DNA from: UBA2821 sp902763335
GTDB taxonomy: Bacteria > Bacillota > Clostridia > Lachnospirales > Lachnospiraceae
NCBI GenBank assembly: GCA_052066835.1
Contig: JBQHRJ010000002.1
Direction: 5' to 3' (one strand)
DNA: 64,000 nt
Shown: piece by piece, positions 27,206-35,983 of the stretch
Position numbering within the stretch: position 1 is the stretch's first letter
How the letters are laid out: each line of letters starts with the position of its first letter
The notes under the pieces: model-generated
What the model was told of the DNA's origin: nothing
Databases searched by the model: none
What the model saw: the letters and a program-made list of their open reading frames with translations, nothing else
Made by a program: the position numbers and the translations under genes

Positions 27206-27260
27206 TTTTGTGTTGATTTTTGTTGTTTTGTGTTGTTTTTGTGTTTATTTATGTTATAAT
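27206..27260 (+). promoter_or_regulatory. Response-regulator promoter with direct repeats
   Basis: TTTTGTGTTG occurs at 27206 and again at 27226, each followed by ATTTTTGT or TTTTTGT, a 20-bp period. The second copy covers the -35 position of a perfect TATAAT at 27255-27260. The -35 sequence itself is poor, which suits an activator-dependent, perhaps self-regulated promoter. Confidence 0.55.
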
Positions 27261-27312
27261 ACGCATATATGGACAAAACAAATTTTTTCAAATATATTAG
27301 GCAGGGATATTT

Positions 27313-28089
27313 ATGGATAATAAACTTTATATTTTGATTATAGAAGATGATAATGATGCATGCGCCAGACTTGAAAAATGTATAGATGCAAACGAATCAA
27401 TGTATATAGCAGGTATCACCGGCAGTTCAACTGAAGGGCTTAAATGTATTACTAACTGTCGCCCGAATGTTGTCATACTTGACCTTGAACTCATGTATGG
27501 TGAAGGCGACGGAATATCTTTTCTAAAAGACTTAAAAGCCCTCAATCCTTCAGTATTTCCGTTTATAATAGTGACTACCAACAATCCGAGTACATCTATT
27601 CATGAGCTTACAAGATCTCTCGGTGTTGACTATATTATGTATAAGCATCAAAAAGGATATTCAGAACAGTCTGTCATAGACTTTCTTGATATAACTAAAG
27701 ATTTCATAGTGAACAATCATAAACCGGATGAATGTGCAGAAGTTCCTGAGATTGAACATAAAAAGAAGCTTTCTCTTGCAGTTAAAAATGAACTTAACAG
27801 ACTCGGTGTGAGTCCTAAATTAATAGGCTATACATACCTGTATGAAGGAATTCTTATTCTTCTTGAAGATAACACAAGCAATGTATTTAATATTCTTTCA
27901 GGCAAATACCACAAATCCATTCAGAGCATACAACGTTCAATGCAGACCGCAATTAATAAGACATGGGCAGTATCAAGCATATCAACACTTGAAAAATATT
28001 ACACAAACCGAATACGTCCGGATAAAGGAGCACCTACAGTAATGGAATTTATACATTACTATAGAAACCAGTTATCTGACAACATTTAA
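27313..28089 (+). CDS. Response regulator with Spo0A-type DNA-binding domain
   Basis: 258 residues. Receiver domain (1-125) with acidic pocket Glu11/Asp12/Asp13 and phosphoacceptor Asp57 (VVILDLEL). The C-terminal domain (about 150-258) follows the Spo0A effector pattern in order: LNRLGVSPKLIGYTYLYEGI, SIQRSMQTAINKTW, then ISTLEKYY and KGAPTVMEFI. True Spo0A is the sporulation master regulator, but this protein is paired with an AgrC-like kinase, diverges in the receiver, and is more likely a Spo0A-like paralogue in a peptide-sensing circuit (inference). The start follows AGGCAGGGA. Confidence 0.85.
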   Translation: MDNKLYILIIEDDNDACARLEKCIDANESMYIAGITGSSTEGLKCITNCRPNVVILDLELMYGEGDGISFLKDLKALNPSVFPFIIVTTNNPSTSIHELTRSLGVDYIMYKHQKGYSEQSVIDFLDITKDFIVNNHKPDECAEVPEIEHKKKLSLAVKNELNRLGVSPKLIGYTYLYEGILILLEDNTSNVFNILSGKYHKSIQSIQRSMQTAINKTWAVSSISTLEKYYTNRIRPDKGAPTVMEFIHYYRNQLSDNI

Positions 28090-28095
28090 AAGCAT

Positions 28096-28139
28096 AAAAA
28101 AATAAGAATGTCTAAATGATACGACATTCTTATTTTTTT
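28096..28139. terminator. Bidirectional terminator
   Basis: AAAAAAATAAGAATGTC pairs with GACATTCTTATTTTTTT, serving the response regulator (plus) and the permease (minus). Confidence 0.92.
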
Positions 28140-28168
28140 AATCTCATGCATCAGCATGATATTTCATA

Positions 28169-29596
28169 CTATACTACAAAGAAGAATTTCACAAGGAATA
28201 TAGCTGATATAACATAAGTAAGTATTGAAACATCCTTAGCCTTACCTGTGAATACCTTGATAACCGTATATGAAATTAATCCCAAACCGATACCATGTCC
28301 TATAGAACCTGATATAGGCATCGCAATCAACATAAGTGCAACAGGCACTGTCTGACACATATCGTCAAAGTCAATCTTTTTAAGACCGCTAATCATAAGG
28401 ATTCCAACATATATAAGTGCTGCTGATGTAGCCGGTGCCGGAATAATGGCTGCTATCGGTGCAATAAACATACATGCAAGGAAAAGCACACCTGTAACTA
28501 ATGCTGTAAGTCCTGTACGTCCACCTGCCTCAACACCTGATGCAGATTCAACGAATGTTGTAACTGTTGAAGTTCCTGTAACAGATCCTGCAACTGTACC
28601 GATGGCATCTGAGATTAATGCCTGTTTCATATTCAGCATTTCACCATTCTCATCTACCATACCTGCTCTTGAAGCAGTACCCACAAGCGTACCGATTGTA
28701 TCAAACATATCAATAATGCAGAACGTGATTACCAGTGTAACAGCTGTAAACCACCCAATCTCAATGAATCCTTTAAAATTAAATTTAAATAATGTTGTGT
28801 CAACCATGTCCTTAAAAGGTGGGATAAATGAAGCTGTCTTTAATGACGCAAACGGATTTGTGTCAAGAAAAATTGCTTCTCCTGCCCAATATATAACACA
28901 TGATACAAGCATTCCAAGTAAAACTGATCCTTTTACTTTCTTGCTGTCAAGAATAATTATTACAAAAAGACCGATAAGCATTGTCACAACAGCAAGTACC
29001 ATTGCTGAGTAACCTGAACCCATTGTATCTTTTGCAAGTCCCGGTGTTAATGCACCAAAGAAATCTTTCATCACATAGAAAGGACCGCCTTCTTCACTGT
29101 AAACACCTGCATTAGAACCTAAACCAATGTTCATAAGCATAAGACCGATTGCCGGTGCAATACCGAGTCTTACTCCTAAAGGAATCGCCTGAACAATTTT
29201 CTCTCGTATATTAAGTACTGAGAGAATAAGAAATACAATACCTTCTATAAGGATAATACAAAGTCCTGCCTGAAAAGAAGCAGTATATGATAATCCTGTA
29301 ATCGAAACTATATTTCCTATAACAACAGCAAAAAAGCTGTTAAGACCCATGCCCGGTGCAAGAGCAAAAGGTTTGTTGGCAAGGAATGCCATAGCAAACA
29401 TACCGATTGCCGAAGCAATACATGTTGCAAGGAACACACCGTTCCATAATTTAGTTCCACCATTAGCGCCAAAACCTGTAAGCAGATTAGGATTCAATGC
29501 AATGATATATGCCATTGTCATGAATGTTGTAAGACCTGCTACTATTTCGGTACGGACTGTGGTACCATTCTCTTTGAGTTTAAATAGTTTTTCCAT
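28169..29596 (-). CDS. NCS2/AzgA-type purine permease
   Basis: 475 residues, about 12-14 TM helices. The N-terminus (TEIVAGLTTFMTMAYIIALNP) and FALAPGMGLNSFFA, with the substrate-site segment GTSTVTTFVESASGVEAGGRTGLTALVTG later, are typical of the AzgA branch of nucleobase:cation symporters (PbuG/PbuO, hypoxanthine, guanine, adenine). It imports purine bases with protons and so links to the purine genes at the right of the window. A purine riboswitch would be usual, but none is visible in 29597-29808. Monocistronic. Confidence 0.9.
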   Translation of the reverse strand: MEKLFKLKENGTTVRTEIVAGLTTFMTMAYIIALNPNLLTGFGANGGTKLWNGVFLATCIASAIGMFAMAFLANKPFALAPGMGLNSFFAVVIGNIVSITGLSYTASFQAGLCIILIEGIVFLILSVLNIREKIVQAIPLGVRLGIAPAIGLMLMNIGLGSNAGVYSEEGGPFYVMKDFFGALTPGLAKDTMGSGYSAMVLAVVTMLIGLFVIIILDSKKVKGSVLLGMLVSCVIYWAGEAIFLDTNPFASLKTASFIPPFKDMVDTTLFKFNFKGFIEIGWFTAVTLVITFCIIDMFDTIGTLVGTASRAGMVDENGEMLNMKQALISDAIGTVAGSVTGTSTVTTFVESASGVEAGGRTGLTALVTGVLFLACMFIAPIAAIIPAPATSAALIYVGILMISGLKKIDFDDMCQTVPVALMLIAMPISGSIGHGIGLGLISYTVIKVFTGKAKDVSILTYVISAIFLVKFFFVV

Positions 29597-29808
29597 CTCT
29601 TCCTCCTTGGATTATAAAATACATATTGCATTCTATCACATATTTATCCGTAAAAGCAACAGGTTTACTCAGTTTTGATGATAATTACTTTCATATCTTA
29701 ACATTTCCCTCACATATTCCTTAATCTTTAAATAAGTAGTCTTTTCTTGTGATGTGTGTAATTACTCTCTTCATCTGGCTCCATTTCACCCTCAACCTTA
29801 ATTATATC

Positions 29809-31191
29809 TTATTTGAGGGATAATTTGGCTACCGTCTCTACATTTGCCGTCTGCGGGAACATATCCACCGCACACACCTTTTCAACCTTATATCCTCTCT
29901 CCTGTAACACAACGAGATCTCTTGCAAGGCTTGTCGGCTTACATGAAACATACACCATCTTATTTACGCCATAATCGATAATTTTCTGTAATGCCTTAGG
30001 ATGTATTCCGTCACGCGGCGGGTCGAGTATGATAAGGTCCGGCTTTTCTTCTATCTCATCAAGTACCTTAAGCACATCTCCCGCAATAAAGCTGCAATTG
30101 TCAAGATTATTTAACTTTGCGTTTTCCTTCGCTGCTTCTACAGCCTCTTTTACTATCTCAACACCTACCACACTGTCTGCCACCGGTGCCATCATCTGTG
30201 CTATTGTTCCTGTTCCACTGTACAGGTCAAACACTACCTTATTGTTAGTGTCACCTATATATTCCCTTACCTTTCCATACAATTTCTCTGCTCCATATGA
30301 GTTCGTCTGGAAAAATGAAAATGTTGACACCTTAAATTTCAGTCCCAATATCTCCTCGTTTATATAATCACGTCCGTACAGCTGCTCCATTCTGTCACAT
30401 TTAACAGCATCAGATACCTCGTCATTGAATATATGGGATATTCCAACTATTTTTCCCTGAAGTTTAAGATTTAATAACGCTTCAACAAGCGGGGACAAAT
30501 CCACATTCTCCTGAGTCGTTGTCACCAGATTAACTGTCATCTCTCCTGTTGTGGCAGCACGTCTTACCAACAGATGTCTCAGATATCCCTTGTGGGTTAT
30601 CTTGTGAAAATATTCCAGATTCATGCCTTTAAAAAATCCGATAACTGTCTTCAGAACTTCGTTATAATCCTGATTTACAATCATACATTCATCTGTTGTA
30701 ACGATATCATAAAAGCTGTCCTTTTTATGCAGCCCGAGTGCAAGAGGACCATCCTTAAACTCATCTCCAAAAGAATACTCCATTTTATTTCTGTAGCCAA
30801 ATTCATCCGGACTTGCTATTATTCCCTCATATTCATAATCACTCACAACACCATCAACCAGCTTTTTTACAATATCAGATTTGAGTCTTAACTGCTCTTC
30901 ATATCCTAGCTGTTGATAACAGCATCCGCCACATTTTCCGTACTGTGGACAGGGTGCCTCCCTGTTTTCAATTTCTGATTTTGTTATGACATTTATAATT
31001 CTGCCTTCACATTTACCTTTTCTCTTTTTCGTGAGTCGAAATTCTATCTCCTGTCCGGGAACTGCTCCTTTTACAGCCACCCTATATTTCTCACTGACAC
31101 CTTCCGGCGTCTGCTCTGTATATACTACAATTCCTTTGTTTGGAAATTGTACCTCGCTAACTGTTCCTGTGTATATATTACCTTTCTTCAT
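29809..31191 (-). CDS. rlmD: 23S rRNA (uracil-5-)-methyltransferase, RlmD/RlmCD family
   Basis: 460 residues from ATG at 31191, chosen because GGAG stands nine bases ahead; an in-frame ATG 15 bases earlier has none. TRAM domain (about 1-60), Fe-S cysteines CPQYGKCGGCCYQQ (about 80), a SAM-binding fold (FDLYSGTGTIAQMMA, about 315) and the motif LDPPRDGIHPKAL, with the catalytic cysteine in SCKPTSLARDL. It methylates a uracil C5 of 23S rRNA using S-adenosylmethionine. Firmicute enzymes of this class often modify two sites; which ones cannot be told here. Downstream of the small protein at 31274 after a terminator. Confidence 0.9.
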   Translation of the reverse strand: MKKGNIYTGTVSEVQFPNKGIVVYTEQTPEGVSEKYRVAVKGAVPGQEIEFRLTKKRKGKCEGRIINVITKSEIENREAPCPQYGKCGGCCYQQLGYEEQLRLKSDIVKKLVDGVVSDYEYEGIIASPDEFGYRNKMEYSFGDEFKDGPLALGLHKKDSFYDIVTTDECMIVNQDYNEVLKTVIGFFKGMNLEYFHKITHKGYLRHLLVRRAATTGEMTVNLVTTTQENVDLSPLVEALLNLKLQGKIVGISHIFNDEVSDAVKCDRMEQLYGRDYINEEILGLKFKVSTFSFFQTNSYGAEKLYGKVREYIGDTNNKVVFDLYSGTGTIAQMMAPVADSVVGVEIVKEAVEAAKENAKLNNLDNCSFIAGDVLKVLDEIEEKPDLIILDPPRDGIHPKALQKIIDYGVNKMVYVSCKPTSLARDLVVLQERGYKVEKVCAVDMFPQTANVETVAKLSLK

Positions 31192-31227
31192 CGTGTCAGT
31201 CTCCATTTCAAGTAATCAATGTATACA

Positions 31228-31258
31228 CAAAAAGCTGTCGCTATAAGCGGCAGCCTTT
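31228..31258 (-). terminator. Terminator upstream of the rRNA methyltransferase gene
   Basis: AAAGGCTGCCGCT pairs with AGCGACAGCTTTTT on the minus strand (one G-U region), ending the small membrane-protein gene. Confidence 0.8.
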
Positions 31259-31273
31259 ATAGTGTACCTGTTA

Positions 31274-31525
31274 TTATTCGTCATCCTCATCGAAGAATTC
31301 GTCATCAAATTCATCTTCGAAATCATCTTCAAAGTCATCCATGTAATCAGGCTTAAGATACTTATATAAACCGTATATAGCAAGTGCTACCACTACAACG
31401 GCACCTACTATAGCCAATATACATTTCACATTACATTTGCTTTCTTCTTTCTTCTCCTGTTTTCTAAGTAACTTATTAAGTTTTTCTCTGTTTTCAAGAC
31501 TTATTAAATTATCTAATCTATCCAT
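31274..31525 (-). CDS. Small membrane protein with acidic tail
   Basis: 83 residues: a basic cytoplasmic N-terminus (about 1-33), one TM helix (about 34-55, ILAIVGAVVVVALAIYGLY) and a tail made almost only of Asp, Glu and Phe (DDFEDDFEDEFDDEFFDEDDE pattern, 64-83). The ribosome site GGAAGGA is well placed. Function unknown; acidic repeats of this kind may bind cations or contact basic partners. It has its own terminator. Confidence 0.75.
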   Translation of the reverse strand: MDRLDNLISLENREKLNKLLRKQEKKEESKCNVKCILAIVGAVVVVALAIYGLYKYLKPDYMDDFEDDFEDEFDDEFFDEDDE

Positions 31526-31596
31526 TTTTACACGTTCCTTCCTTCCAAATTAATATAAATTAGTATATCACATAGTGAAAATTTTTACTACTATTT

Positions 31597-33804
31597 TTAT
31601 ATTTTTTTAAGTTTTGCAAATGAAGCAAACATCTTCTTCACTCCGACCTTGTCAAAGTTCACAGTGACTTCATAATCTCTGCCTCCGTCTGCTATTTTAA
31701 CAACCGTTCCCTCGCCGAATTTTATGTGTTTCACTCTGTCACCATTTGTATATTCAAGGTTTGTTGCCTTACTTACTTTAAATTTATTCGCTTCAAACGC
31801 TTTAGCCTTAAATATAGGCTTTGCAGAAGATGTCTGTGTAGGCTTCACGATTCTCTGACGCATCGGATTTTCCGTTATTCTTCCTGTATCCAGCAATTCC
31901 TTTGGGATTTCCTTTACAAATCTTGACACTCTGTTATATTGTGTCTCTCCATGAATCATACGCTGCTTTGCCGCTGATATATGAAGTTTCTCCATGGCAC
32001 GGGTAATGGCAACATAACACAATCGTCTCTCTTCTTCCATATCGGAAGGATCATCAGACATAATCGTCATATATCCCGGAAACAATCCGTCCTCCATACC
32101 GCATAAGAAAACATTAGGGAACTCCAGTCCTTTTGCACTGTGAATTGTCATAAGCACAACATAATCGCTGTTCTCATCCAGACTGTCTATATCTGCTACC
32201 AGTGCAACTTCCTCCAAAAATCCGCTGAGATTCGGTTCTTCCGCTTTCTGTTCATAGTCAGCAGACTTAGATACAAGCTCTTCTATATTCGATATTCTGT
32301 CTAAGGCTTCATCTGTATTTTCAGCCTTAAGTTCTGCTATATATCCTGTATCTTCCAGAATCTCTTCTATAAGTTCTGAAACTGAAATATAATTTTTCTT
32401 GGTTCTGAGTGTTTGTATATAGCCTCCAAAATTTCTCACCTTTTCAGCCGAACGTCCTATATTTGCAATGCAGTATTCATCCTTTATGGCATCATAAAAA
32501 CTGCATCCGTTATAGTCTGCAAATGTCTGTATTTTTTCTATTGTCGTAGCTCCTATTCCACGTTTCGGAATATTTATTATTCGTTTAACTGCAAGATCAT
32601 CCATTCCATTATCAACAGTCTTTAAATATGCAAGAACATCTTTTATCTCTTTTCTCTGATAGAAGTTCACGCCGCCGACTATTTTATATGGAATATTTTT
32701 TCTCATAAATGCTTCCTCAAGAAGTCTCGACTGTGCATTGGTTCTGTAAAGGCATGCACAATCTTTATATGCATGATTATCTTTTACATATTTATCAATC
32801 TCATCCGCAACAAGAATTGCCTCTTCCTGTGCATTATCAAGCATTTTAAATGAAATCTTTTCTCCATCACCGTGATCCGTCCACAGCTTTTTATCTTTTC
32901 GTTCTGTGTTATTTTTTATAACCTCATTTGCAGCATTCAATATAGTCTGAGTCGATCTGTAATTCTGCTCAAGTTTTATAACTCTCGCATCCGAAAATAC
33001 TTTCTCAAAATTCAGGATATTCTTTATATTTGCTCCTCTGAATTTATAGATTGACTGATCATCATCACCGACAACGCAGAGATTCCTGTGTTCACCTGCA
33101 AGCAGACTGATAAATTTAAACTGCACTGTATTGGTATCCTGATACTCGTCAACCATAATATATTTGAATCTGTTTCTGTACTGCTCTAATATGTCCGGAT
33201 TGTTTGTAAATAATTCAACCGTTTTAAACAATAAATCGTCAAAATCAAGTGCATTATTGCTTTTTAACTGTTCCTGATATGATTTATACGCATCTGTCAT
33301 TCTCTTTTTGCTAAAGTCTCCCTGATTCGCAAGGCTATACTGCTCAGGTGACATAAACTCATCTTTGGCTTTTGATATCTGCGAAAGAATGTTTCTTTCT
33401 TTGTATAATTTTGTATCAATATTTAATCGTTTACATACGTCTCTCATAACCGACTTCTGATCGTCGGTGTCATATATGGTAAAATTGTTAGAATAACCAA
33501 GTCGGTCTATATATCTCCTAAGTATTCTCACACATGTTGAATGAAATGTACTTACCCAGATTTGTTCCGAGCCGAAACCTACCAGACTTTCAACTCTTTC
33601 TTTCATTTCACCTGCTGCTTTATTGGTAAATGTTATTGCCATTATGTTCCATGGATTCACGCCTTTTTCTTCTATTAGATATGCTATTCTGTGCGTGAGT
33701 ACTCTTGTTTTGCCGGAACCTGCTCCAGCCAAAATAAGGAGCGGTCCCTCTGTATGAAAAACCGCTTCCTTCTGCATATCATTCAATGTATCATATATGC
33801 TCAT
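31597..33804 (-). CDS. pcrA: ATP-dependent DNA helicase PcrA/UvrD
   Basis: 735 residues. SF1A helicase motifs in order: Q motif (LNDMQKEAV), Walker A AGAGSGKTRVL (about 28), motif II VDEYQDTN (about 220), DDDQSIYKFRGA (III), LEQNYRST (IV), IHSAKGLEFPNVFL (V) and EERRLCYVAITRA (VI). The C-terminal Tudor-like domain (YTNGDRVKHIKFGEGTV) contacts RNA polymerase in PcrA. It unwinds DNA 3'-5' in nucleotide-excision repair and plasmid replication and clears RecA and stalled polymerase. It starts 19 bp after the SPFH gene, so it is probably in the pspA operon. Confidence 0.96.
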   Translation of the reverse strand: MSIYDTLNDMQKEAVFHTEGPLLILAGAGSGKTRVLTHRIAYLIEEKGVNPWNIMAITFTNKAAGEMKERVESLVGFGSEQIWVSTFHSTCVRILRRYIDRLGYSNNFTIYDTDDQKSVMRDVCKRLNIDTKLYKERNILSQISKAKDEFMSPEQYSLANQGDFSKKRMTDAYKSYQEQLKSNNALDFDDLLFKTVELFTNNPDILEQYRNRFKYIMVDEYQDTNTVQFKFISLLAGEHRNLCVVGDDDQSIYKFRGANIKNILNFEKVFSDARVIKLEQNYRSTQTILNAANEVIKNNTERKDKKLWTDHGDGEKISFKMLDNAQEEAILVADEIDKYVKDNHAYKDCACLYRTNAQSRLLEEAFMRKNIPYKIVGGVNFYQRKEIKDVLAYLKTVDNGMDDLAVKRIINIPKRGIGATTIEKIQTFADYNGCSFYDAIKDEYCIANIGRSAEKVRNFGGYIQTLRTKKNYISVSELIEEILEDTGYIAELKAENTDEALDRISNIEELVSKSADYEQKAEEPNLSGFLEEVALVADIDSLDENSDYVVLMTIHSAKGLEFPNVFLCGMEDGLFPGYMTIMSDDPSDMEEERRLCYVAITRAMEKLHISAAKQRMIHGETQYNRVSRFVKEIPKELLDTGRITENPMRQRIVKPTQTSSAKPIFKAKAFEANKFKVSKATNLEYTNGDRVKHIKFGEGTVVKIADGGRDYEVTVNFDKVGVKKMFASFAKLKKI

Positions 33805-33823
33805 CTTTTCTTTTCCTTTATGT

Positions 33824-34798
33824 TTATACTAATTTGGTGCCACAGTTAGAACAGAAATTTGCACCGTTTGTCTTTGAACCGCAATTCGGACAGAAGTTCG
33901 GTACGCTTCCATTTCCAGACTGTGCCTGCTGCTGGCCTGATGAAACGTTATTCATTGCCGTCTGCATGGCATTTGTCATCTGCTGTCCCATCATCATTCC
34001 CATCTGCATACCTGCCATGGCATTTGCCGTAGATGATGTTGTATTTCCTTTTGCCATGTTCTCCGTCATAGCCATCTGCATATGTTTATTCATATCGCCC
34101 ATCATACTTTCTGATGCGGCTCTTTCCTGCATCTTTCTGACACTTTCAGGATAACTGAAACTCTCAATATTGAATCCGGTAATAGTTATACCTATCTTTA
34201 CCATTTCCATATCAAGATCATCTTTTATACCTTTTCCTATGTCAAATGAATTTGCCTGAAGGTTAAACATATCTTTTCCTTCTCTTGCTATCCATTTCAT
34301 AAGAAGCTGGTCAACCATGGAGATAACTCTCTCCTTGACATCATCAACAGTGTACTGTTTCTTTACCCCGGCAATTTTTTCTATAAGTGCAAGATAATCG
34401 TCAACCTTACATGTAAATGTACCAAATGCCCTGATTGGCATACCACCCGGCAGATTTGGTGCAGGAATGCTTATTGCATTTTTAGTTCCCCACTTAATAA
34501 GAAATTCTTTTGTATTGATAAACAGTACTTCTGCTCTTATTCCGCTGTTAAATCCGAACTTAAATCCTTTTAAGGTTGATAAAAAAGGTACTATCTGTGA
34601 TTCGATATCAAAGCTTCCTTCATCTTTAAATATACCTTCAATCTTACCATTATACATAAATATGGCATCCTGACCGGCATGTATAATAAGTTTACTTCCT
34701 TTTTTTATCTCATCATTGCTCCACTTCCAAAATATCACATCATCTCTGTGTTCATTCCACTCAATGACATTTGCAAGCTGATTTCCAAATAATCCCAT
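33824..34798 (-). CDS. SPFH-domain protein with C-terminal zinc ribbon (YdjI-like)
   Basis: 324 residues. The SPFH/band-7-like domain (about 20-215) has VIEWNEHRDDVIFWKW and the PNLPGGMPIRAFGTFTCKV segment of the YdjI/virion-core-like group. A Met/Gln/Asn-rich low-complexity linker (about 225-290) follows, then a zinc ribbon CPNCGSKTNGANFCSNCGTK. Bacillus YdjI works with the PspA-like protein YdjF in membrane stress; the same pairing (pspA 13 bp upstream) is seen here. It probably sits on the inner membrane face (inference). Confidence 0.85.
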   Translation of the reverse strand: MGLFGNQLANVIEWNEHRDDVIFWKWSNDEIKKGSKLIIHAGQDAIFMYNGKIEGIFKDEGSFDIESQIVPFLSTLKGFKFGFNSGIRAEVLFINTKEFLIKWGTKNAISIPAPNLPGGMPIRAFGTFTCKVDDYLALIEKIAGVKKQYTVDDVKERVISMVDQLLMKWIAREGKDMFNLQANSFDIGKGIKDDLDMEMVKIGITITGFNIESFSYPESVRKMQERAASESMMGDMNKHMQMAMTENMAKGNTTSSTANAMAGMQMGMMMGQQMTNAMQTAMNNVSSGQQQAQSGNGSVPNFCPNCGSKTNGANFCSNCGTKLV

Positions 34799-34811
34799 CT
34801 GACTCCTCCTG

Positions 34812-35561
34812 TTAATTTTCCATCTTTGCTTTCAATGCTGCAAGCTCATCATCTACCGAAGATGGAGATGCCTGACTTCCGCCCATTCCCATCTGTGCTT
34901 TTAATGCTGCGAGTTCATCATCTACTGCTGCTGCGCTCTCTGTGTCATACTTACTTGCAAGATTCTCTATATCGCTGTCCTCAGATGAAGTGTTAAGCTC
35001 TGCCATGGCATTTGCCTCATCGAGCATCTTATTGGCCTTTGCTTCCATCCTATCAAATGCTGAGAGATTATTCTGTGCTCCTGTATAGCTTGAACCTATC
35101 TTGCTTATTCTCTCCTGTGCCTTCGCTACTGCCATCTTGGCCTTAATTGAATCTTTTCTTGCGTTTAAATCATTTATATCTTTTACGAGTTTATCATGCA
35201 TCTGTCTCATCTTAGCTGCATTTGCAGCAGATAAATCATATGCCTGCTTAAGTGTTGCCTGTTTTGCAACAAGCTGGTTCTTCTTCTCAAGGAACTGCTT
35301 TGCATCTGAATCGTTTCCTGCCATAACTGCTTTTTCAGCATATTTCTGGAACTTCTCAATATCAGCATTGCACTCATCAAGCTCACGTTTGCTTCTCTGC
35401 TCTTCTGCCATGACAGACGCTGTCTCTGCTTTTACCTTTCCAAGATCACTCTCTAAATTTCTCAAATACTGATCTATCATTTTCTCCGGATTTTCTGCCT
35501 TATCTAAAAGTGCATTGATGTTTGCCGACATAATATCCTTAAATCTTGTCATTATTCCCAT
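34812..35561 (-). CDS. pspA: PspA/IM30 (LiaH-like) membrane-stress protein
   Basis: 249 residues, almost wholly alpha-helical with long coiled coils (about 25-185), as in ESCRT-III-like PspA/Vipp1/LiaH proteins. The N-terminal amphipathic helix (MGIMTRFKDIMSANINALLDKAENPEKMI) binds stressed membrane. The C-terminus carries a duplicated SVDDELAALKA(Q/K)M motif (about 205-249). GGAGG stands eight bases before ATG. It oligomerises on the cytoplasmic membrane and protects it against leakage. First gene of pspA-ydjI-pcrA. The promoter region is abutted by a cloverleaf repeat. Confidence 0.92.
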   Translation of the reverse strand: MGIMTRFKDIMSANINALLDKAENPEKMIDQYLRNLESDLGKVKAETASVMAEEQRSKRELDECNADIEKFQKYAEKAVMAGNDSDAKQFLEKKNQLVAKQATLKQAYDLSAANAAKMRQMHDKLVKDINDLNARKDSIKAKMAVAKAQERISKIGSSYTGAQNNLSAFDRMEAKANKMLDEANAMAELNTSSEDSDIENLASKYDTESAAAVDDELAALKAQMGMGGSQASPSSVDDELAALKAKMEN

Positions 35562-35609
35562 TTGTAATTCCTCCTCTTACATGGTAATGAATACCTGAAA
35601 TGATTTTAT

Positions 35610-35734
35610 TATATTAGTGCGTCAAAATGGTGCTTTGCACCAGCCGGACATAATATGTGATATTGCAAGCAAGCTTGCAAATACACATATTTATGCCGGC
35701 TAATCCCCAAAGGGGATTTTTATGCACTAATATA
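35610..35734. repeat. Cloverleaf repeat element, copy 2 (full)
   Basis: Terminal inverted repeat ATATTAGTGC/GCACTAATAT with weaker inner pairs; arm 1 TGGTGC-TTT-GCACCA; arm 2 (35643-35700) GCCGG/CCGGC, CATAA/TTATG, TATGTG/CACATA, TTGCAAGC/GCTTGCAA; arm 3 AATCCCC-AAA-GGGGATT. Compared with copy 1, arm 2 pairs change on both sides (GCCAA/TTGGC to GCCGG/CCGGC; CACAA/TTGTG to CATAA/TTATG). The remaining gene-free stretch 35735-35889 shows nothing recognisable. Confidence 0.85.
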
Positions 35735-35889
35735 TAAATTTCAGGAGTTCATTGTCAATATTTTTCTCTAATATTATACTATGCCACACTCAAAAAGTCA
35801 CTATTAATTTAGGATATATTTAGGTGCGATTGCGCAACCGCAACACGCTAATCTCATTACCTTCAGAGCATACAACGTCAAATTTGCTC

Positions 35890-35918
35890 TTGTCATATAG
35901 TTTTAAATACTATATAAT
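35890..35918 (+). promoter_or_regulatory. Promoter of the DUF1836 gene
   Basis: TTGTCA, 17 bp, perfect TATAAT, about 65 bp before the ATG at 35984. Confidence 0.8.
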
Positions 35919-35983
35919 ATAAGTTACGAATCTTTCAAGTAAAGTACGCCATATGGCAGAATCGAAAGGAACTGATTAGAATT

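Noticed and set aside
27313..28089. Calling the regulator Spo0A itself
   Set aside because: It sits with a membrane AgrC-like kinase instead of alone or by spoIVB, and the receiver is diverged; no sporulation genes are in the window.
29597..29808. Purine riboswitch before the purine permease
   Set aside because: The conserved core elements (TATA...GG, loop-loop bases, TTGATTATG-like segment) are not present on the minus strand.
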